Below are positions 14,471-18,182 of a stretch of 18,182 nucleotides of DNA, in pieces. Within the stretch, counting starts at the first letter, position 1; the number at the start of each line of letters is the position of its first letter. The notes below the pieces were generated by a model. That model was not told the origin of the DNA, did not search any database, and saw only the letters and a program-made list of their open reading frames with translations. Source of the DNA: Methanosarcina sp. (GTDB lineage Archaea > Halobacteriota > Methanosarcinia > Methanosarcinales > Methanosarcinaceae); contig JAMXLQ010000097.1 of assembly GCA_024280975.1 (NCBI GenBank), positions 1 through 18,182 on the forward strand, written 5' to 3'. A program made the translations under genes and the position numbers.

Positions 14471-17077
14471 ATGCTTACTAAAAACTTTACCTGTATTCCC
14501 CCTGAAATCCTGGCTCCTGTGGGCGACGAAGAAGCTCTACTTGCTGCAATTCGAGGAGGAGCTGACGCTGTATACCTAGGGGTCGGTGAATTCAATGCCC
14601 GCCAGGGTGCAAAGAATTTCACTCTTGATGACCTTGATGCAGCCGTGAAACTGGCTCACTCACATGGAGTTCTTGTTTACCTGGCTCTCAATATCCCAAT
14701 CAAGCAAAAAGAGCTACAGCAGGCGCTTGAGATAGTGGATCATGCATATGCAGCCGGAATCGATGCAATTATCTTTCAGGATCTTGGTCTTCTCAGACTT
14801 TTAAAAGAGATTTACCCAGACCTGCAGCTCCACGCAAGCACTCAGATGACTATTCACAATAAAGGAGGAGTCGATTTTTTAGCAGGCCTGGGAGCAAAAA
14901 GGGTTATAGTTTCAAGGGAACTTACTGCAGCTGAGGTAAAGGACATAGTGGACCACTCAAACGCTGAGATTGAGGTTTTTGTCCATGGAGCCCTTTGCTA
15001 CTCCTATTCAGGTAAGTGTCTTTTCAGCAGTTTTTTGCATGGCAGGAGTGCAAATCGTGGAGCTTGTGCCCAGCCCTGCCGACGTCGGTACAGGTTCGTG
15101 GTAAACGGCAAGGAAGTTGATGAAAGGCATGTCGGTGGCAGTTATCCCATAAGCTGTGCCGAACTCTCCACACTTACAAGGCTTGAGGATATTGTAAAAA
15201 CAGGAGTCGTAAGCCTTAAAATTGAAGGACGGATGAAAAAGCCCGAATATGTTACTGCGAGTGCTGCTGCCTATAAAGCCGCAGTCCAAGGCTTCTGCGG
15301 TCCAGGGGAAAAACCAACAAAAGAGGAACTTGAATCAAAAGAATCCGAGCTTGCAAAACTCTTTTACAGGGGCTTTACGAGAGGTTTCATACTCGGGGAA
15401 AAAGGCGTATCCCATCCCAAATATAGCTCAAACTACGGGGCTTTCCTTGGAAAAGTCCTTGATATTTCCCATTCAAAAGGGAACACGAAACTTACAGTTA
15501 GGTTGAATGAAAATATCCAGGTAAAAGACGGCATAAGTATTTTCACGCGGGAGAGAATGCTCGGCTCGGCAGTTACAGGCATAATCACGATTTCAGGCGA
15601 GCGTATAAAGAGTGCAAAAAAAGGTGAAAAAGTAGGGTTTGAGATTAGCTCGAAAACCGGAAGAGCAGTCCAGAGGGGGGATGAACTCTACTTAACAACA
15701 GACACACAACTCCTCTATACCCTTCAAAAAACAAGACTGAAAACACTTCCTGTAAGCCTGAAAGTGAGAGCCAGAAAAGGAGAGCGGTTTACGGTTGTGA
15801 TTAGAGAAGAAAATGAAAAGCTCATAGAGAGAAGGGAGACAAGAGAAAAGGCTTCCATTGTGGAATTCACGGACGATTATATTGTACAGGAAGCAAAGAA
15901 AGCCCCAACTACGGTTGAGCAGATAAAAAAAGCAATGGAAAGCCTTGGAGATACTCCTCTTGAGGCTGCCTCTGTTGAAATCGAAGCGGATGAAGATATT
16001 TTCATTCCAGTAGGCGTGCTGAAGAATACAAGGCGAAAGGCTGTAGACCTCCTGCTAGAAAAAATCCTCAGTGTAGATAGGAAAGAGCAAAAGAATCCGA
16101 ATCTTGCAGATTTCAATTACCTGTGCAATTTTGAAAGCAGTAGCGGTGAAGCGGGTAATAAAAAAGAGAATGCTACAGCCATTAGTAATGTCATTGGTAA
16201 CACTATCAGTGGTACCGGAGGCAGAAATACAGCTCCAAAACAGCTCCTTTTGGGCGTTGAGGTAAATGAAATCTCTTCCCTCTTTGAGGCTGCATTTGCA
16301 GGCGCAGACATAATTTACATTCCGGTTTCAAAATTTGAAGAGCTAACTGCGCCCGAAAACATGGAAAAACTTGAAGATTTGAAAGCCGAAAGAGTCGAAC
16401 TCGTCTTTAGGGTTCCTCTGATAAACCACGACAGTGAACTGGATGAACTCAAGCCTCTACTGGAAAAAGTAAAATCCGCAGGTTTCGGGATAGCCTGTTC
16501 TGAGTTTGGGACAGTACAGCTTGCAAAAGAACTTTCCATACCTTTTGCTGCAGGAAAGGAGTTCAATATTTTTAACGCTTTTACAGCCAGCACTCTCTAC
16601 CAGACAGGAGCGTATAGAGCAACCCTATCAAGTGAACTGAACCTGAGTGAGATAAAAAATATTTGTGAGGTCCTTCAAACCTGCAAGGGCTCAGAACAGA
16701 CTGAAATTTTCGTTTACGGCAGAGAACTTATGCTCATCACGGAAAATGACCTTCTAAAGCCCCTTGTTGACAGAAAAATAGTAAGAAAAGATAGTGAGGT
16801 ACTACTTGTTGACCAGGAAGATTCCGAATTTCCAGTAAAGCGCCTGGGGACCCGAACCCTGATTTATAACTCAAAAGTGTTTGACATGCTGAAGTACGTC
16901 AAAAACCTGAAAGATTACGGTGTGGACGTACTTCAGCTTGATCTTACTTTCAATACCCAGGCTGAGATAAAAGAGGTTATAAAGGCATACAAAGAAGCCC
17001 TCGCAGGAAAAGAAACCAGGCTGAAACCTGCAAAAGGGGTTGAGTATACTACAGGGCACTATTTTAAGGGAATTTAA
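14471..17077 (+). CDS. U32-family protein with DUF3656-like domain (RlhA-type)
   Basis: This 868-residue protein belongs to the 'peptidase U32' family. Characterised members such as RlhA and TrhP use a Fe-S cluster to hydroxylate 23S rRNA or tRNA; others act in ubiquinone synthesis. Residues about 11-260 form the TIM-like barrel (PPEILAPVGDEEALLAAIRG, then ADAVYLG). The signature at 168-203 holds four cysteines, C176, C183, C199 and C203, spaced as in the cluster-binding members. A DUF3656-like part follows at about 310-540. Residues about 556-590 are a Gly/Ser/Asn-rich linker. Residues about 595-860 look like a second, degenerate barrel (YGRELMLITEN near 747-757, GTRTLIYNSKVF), in which the usual cysteines are missing. 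No strong ribosome site is seen; GGAAAGAG at 14449-14456 is a weak one. The exact RNA target is not deducible. Confidence 0.88.
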   Translation: MLTKNFTCIPPEILAPVGDEEALLAAIRGGADAVYLGVGEFNARQGAKNFTLDDLDAAVKLAHSHGVLVYLALNIPIKQKELQQALEIVDHAYAAGIDAIIFQDLGLLRLLKEIYPDLQLHASTQMTIHNKGGVDFLAGLGAKRVIVSRELTAAEVKDIVDHSNAEIEVFVHGALCYSYSGKCLFSSFLHGRSANRGACAQPCRRRYRFVVNGKEVDERHVGGSYPISCAELSTLTRLEDIVKTGVVSLKIEGRMKKPEYVTASAAAYKAAVQGFCGPGEKPTKEELESKESELAKLFYRGFTRGFILGEKGVSHPKYSSNYGAFLGKVLDISHSKGNTKLTVRLNENIQVKDGISIFTRERMLGSAVTGIITISGERIKSAKKGEKVGFEISSKTGRAVQRGDELYLTTDTQLLYTLQKTRLKTLPVSLKVRARKGERFTVVIREENEKLIERRETREKASIVEFTDDYIVQEAKKAPTTVEQIKKAMESLGDTPLEAASVEIEADEDIFIPVGVLKNTRRKAVDLLLEKILSVDRKEQKNPNLADFNYLCNFESSSGEAGNKKENATAISNVIGNTISGTGGRNTAPKQLLLGVEVNEISSLFEAAFAGADIIYIPVSKFEELTAPENMEKLEDLKAERVELVFRVPLINHDSELDELKPLLEKVKSAGFGIACSEFGTVQLAKELSIPFAAGKEFNIFNAFTASTLYQTGAYRATLSSELNLSEIKNICEVLQTCKGSEQTEIFVYGRELMLITENDLLKPLVDRKIVRKDSEVLLVDQEDSEFPVKRLGTRTLIYNSKVFDMLKYVKNLKDYGVDVLQLDLTFNTQAEIKEVIKAYKEALAGKETRLKPAKGVEYTTGHYFKGI

Positions 17078-17228
17078 GGGAAACTCCTTCAATTAAACTG
17101 ATCAGAATGTATTTTCCAGCAAAAATGTAATCAGGAAAAATATTAAGAAAAAAGTTATCTGTCTAAATAAATTGCAGGAAACCATGTTAATTTATGTTAA
17201 AAATCCAAAAATTCTTTGTATGAAAATT

Positions 17229-17263
17229 TTAAAAATTAAAAGTTGCCTGCAAAGTAGGCAACT
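17229..17263 (-). terminator. Hairpin terminator of the small secreted protein gene
   Basis: A perfect 8-bp stem, AGTTGCCT (17241-17248) with AGGCAACT (17256-17263), closes a 7-nt loop. Read on the minus strand it is followed by a T-rich tract (complement of plus 17229-17240). It lies about 87 bp after the stop of the minus-strand gene, whereas on the plus strand no T tract follows directly. Confidence 0.6.
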
Positions 17264-17349
17264 GGTAAGCCCTGATGTATAAAGGCCATAATCCGCAAAC
17301 GGACGTTTCTGTTTTTTAATGCAACTTAAAAAATTATCCTTGCTTACAA

Positions 17350-17754
17350 TTATTTAGTGTTTACTACTAATCCGACAATCTTCTGTCCAGAGTACCAAAC
17401 CCTAACCTCAAAGGTGTTGGGGTTAGAAAATGCGTTTTGTACAGAGCTTTCAATGTTACTGGATGGGTTGGATAAATACCTCCAGTCATTACCTGCATAC
17501 AGCCACAAAGCTCTTGTATTGGAGGAAGGATAGGCCTTCAGTTCAAGCCAGTACTTGGTTGCTATGTCATTGGTCACAGCTGCTGGCACAGCCGATGCCT
17601 TTTGTGATATAGCCATTGGGGCTGTTGATTGTGGATTGCTGGGCTGCGGAGTTATTCCCTGATTATCAGCAGCTGCAGTATTCAAGATCAATAAAATCGA
17701 TGCCAGGATTAAACATACAGTTAAACCTGTAATTATAAGCTTATTTTTTGACAT
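17350..17754 (-). CDS. Small secreted protein of unknown function
   Basis: I do not recognise a family for this 134-residue protein. Residues 1-28 are a signal peptide or anchor (basic start, core ITGLTVCLILASILLILN, then TAAA). Residues about 30-62 form a Pro/Ser/Ala-rich linker. Residues about 67-134 look like a compact domain rich in aromatic residues and predicted beta strands (YWLELKAYPSS, TRALWLYAG, FEVRVWYSGQKIVGLVV). No cysteine remains in the mature part, so disulfides are excluded. The ATG at 17754 has a strong ribosome site GAGGTGA on the minus strand at 17759-17765. It is monocistronic, with its own hairpin terminator downstream. An exported or wall-associated protein is likely; no catalytic motif is visible. 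Confidence 0.72.
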   Translation of the reverse strand: MSKNKLIITGLTVCLILASILLILNTAAADNQGITPQPSNPQSTAPMAISQKASAVPAAVTNDIATKYWLELKAYPSSNTRALWLYAGNDWRYLSNPSSNIESSVQNAFSNPNTFEVRVWYSGQKIVGLVVNTK

Positions 17755-17765
17755 TTCTTCACCTC

Positions 17766-18182
17766 AACTATTTTCCCTACTATTGTAATTTTTACACCCA
17801 TTGTATTTTTTAATTTTATTTTTTCTCGAGAATCTACGTTAATCAATAGAGACTCCTAAAAATAAACCGAGAAACATGTCAAATATTTGCAACATTTACT
17901 AAGTGGTATATTTTATAGTCCTTGTATATGATACTTTTGACCGTGTTTGTAGTAAGAAAAAATATTATATAAAGAATAATTGTACCAAAAGATTCTAGGG
18001 TTAGCAGGTGCCTGTTTTACTACATCAAAACTGAAATAGTTAAAAACAAATTAACAAATAAGAAATGTCCTGAAAAAAAGTCCAAGCGGCAAACTATATT
18101 TCGACAGTATATTGAAGTTTTGAATGGAAAATCTTGGTTGCAAATAAATTATAGCTAATTTGAGCCTGTTGTATTGGAATAA
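17766..18182. other. Gene-free AT-rich right end
   Basis: The left part carries the promoter of the small secreted protein gene (A/T-rich near 17810-17822 on the minus strand). A TATA-like ATATTATATAAAG occurs at about 17962-17974 on the plus strand and may serve a gene beyond the window. A minus-strand frame is open from 18182 to a stop at 18051 (43 codons) without recognisable similarity. Confidence 0.4.

Noticed and set aside
17289..17317. Plus-strand terminator for the U32 gene at AAACGGACGTTT followed by T6
   Set aside because: The stem is at most 4-5 bp with a tiny loop, and it lies more than 200 bp after the gene. This is too weak to call.
18051..18182. Minus-strand frame open to the window edge (43 codons)
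   Set aside because: It is short, has no recognisable similarity, and its start lies outside. A transposase fragment was considered but nothing supports it.

Overview
The window looks like a chromosomal segment of a methanogenic archaeon of the Methanosarcina type. Supporting this are AT-rich TATA-type promoters (TTTATATA-like), Shine-Dalgarno sites of the GGAGG/GAGGTG kind, long AT-rich intergenic stretches, and a tRNA gene without an encoded CCA. The gene content also fits: archaeal-type NadA, homoserine acetyltransferase with C-terminal CBS domains, and a secreted parallel beta-helix protein ending in the first residues of a PKD-like repeat. The genus is inferred from the combination of proteins; no rRNA is present to prove it.

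Left part (1-5723, all plus strand) is themed on sulfur, Fe-S and cofactors. In order it holds an IscU/NifU-type Fe-S scaffold, a ThiF/MoeB/HesA-type adenylating enzyme that lacks the usual crossover-loop cysteine, quinolinate synthase NadA (a [4Fe-4S] enzyme of NAD synthesis), a tRNA-Cys(GCA), O-acetylhomoserine sulfhydrylase (MetY type) and homoserine O-acetyltransferase with a CBS pair. MetX supplies O-acetylhomoserine and MetY replaces the acetyl group with sulfide to make homocysteine; their genes are separated by 2 bp. A strong intrinsic-type terminator follows nadA. The tRNA-Cys has its own TATA elements and an adjacent perfect palindrome. No convincing promoter separates the tRNA from metY, so read-through is possible.

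Middle part (5939-9027) is accessory. It has a secreted NosD-like beta-helix protein on the minus strand that seems to have lost a PKD domain, a small two-helix membrane protein on the minus strand, and a class I glutamine amidotransferase on the plus strand with a very short leader. An array of four 30-bp repeats sits between this last gene and the convergent gene beyond it.

Right part (9028-18182) holds an MprF-like integral membrane protein (flippase domain plus aminoacyl-phospholipid synthetase domain), a MATE exporter with a 73-codon ORF overlapping its start, and about 0.8 kb of repeat-rich non-coding DNA. A long U32-family protein with a four-cysteine cluster motif follows, of the type that hydroxylates RNA in bacteria, and finally a small secreted protein of unknown function.

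I found no insertion sequence, CRISPR array, rRNA or clear new multi-gene system. The most interesting leads are the sulfur cluster around tRNA-Cys, the cysteine-less ThiF homologue, the archaeal MprF, the coupled small ORF before the MATE gene, and several palindromes placed next to TATA boxes.
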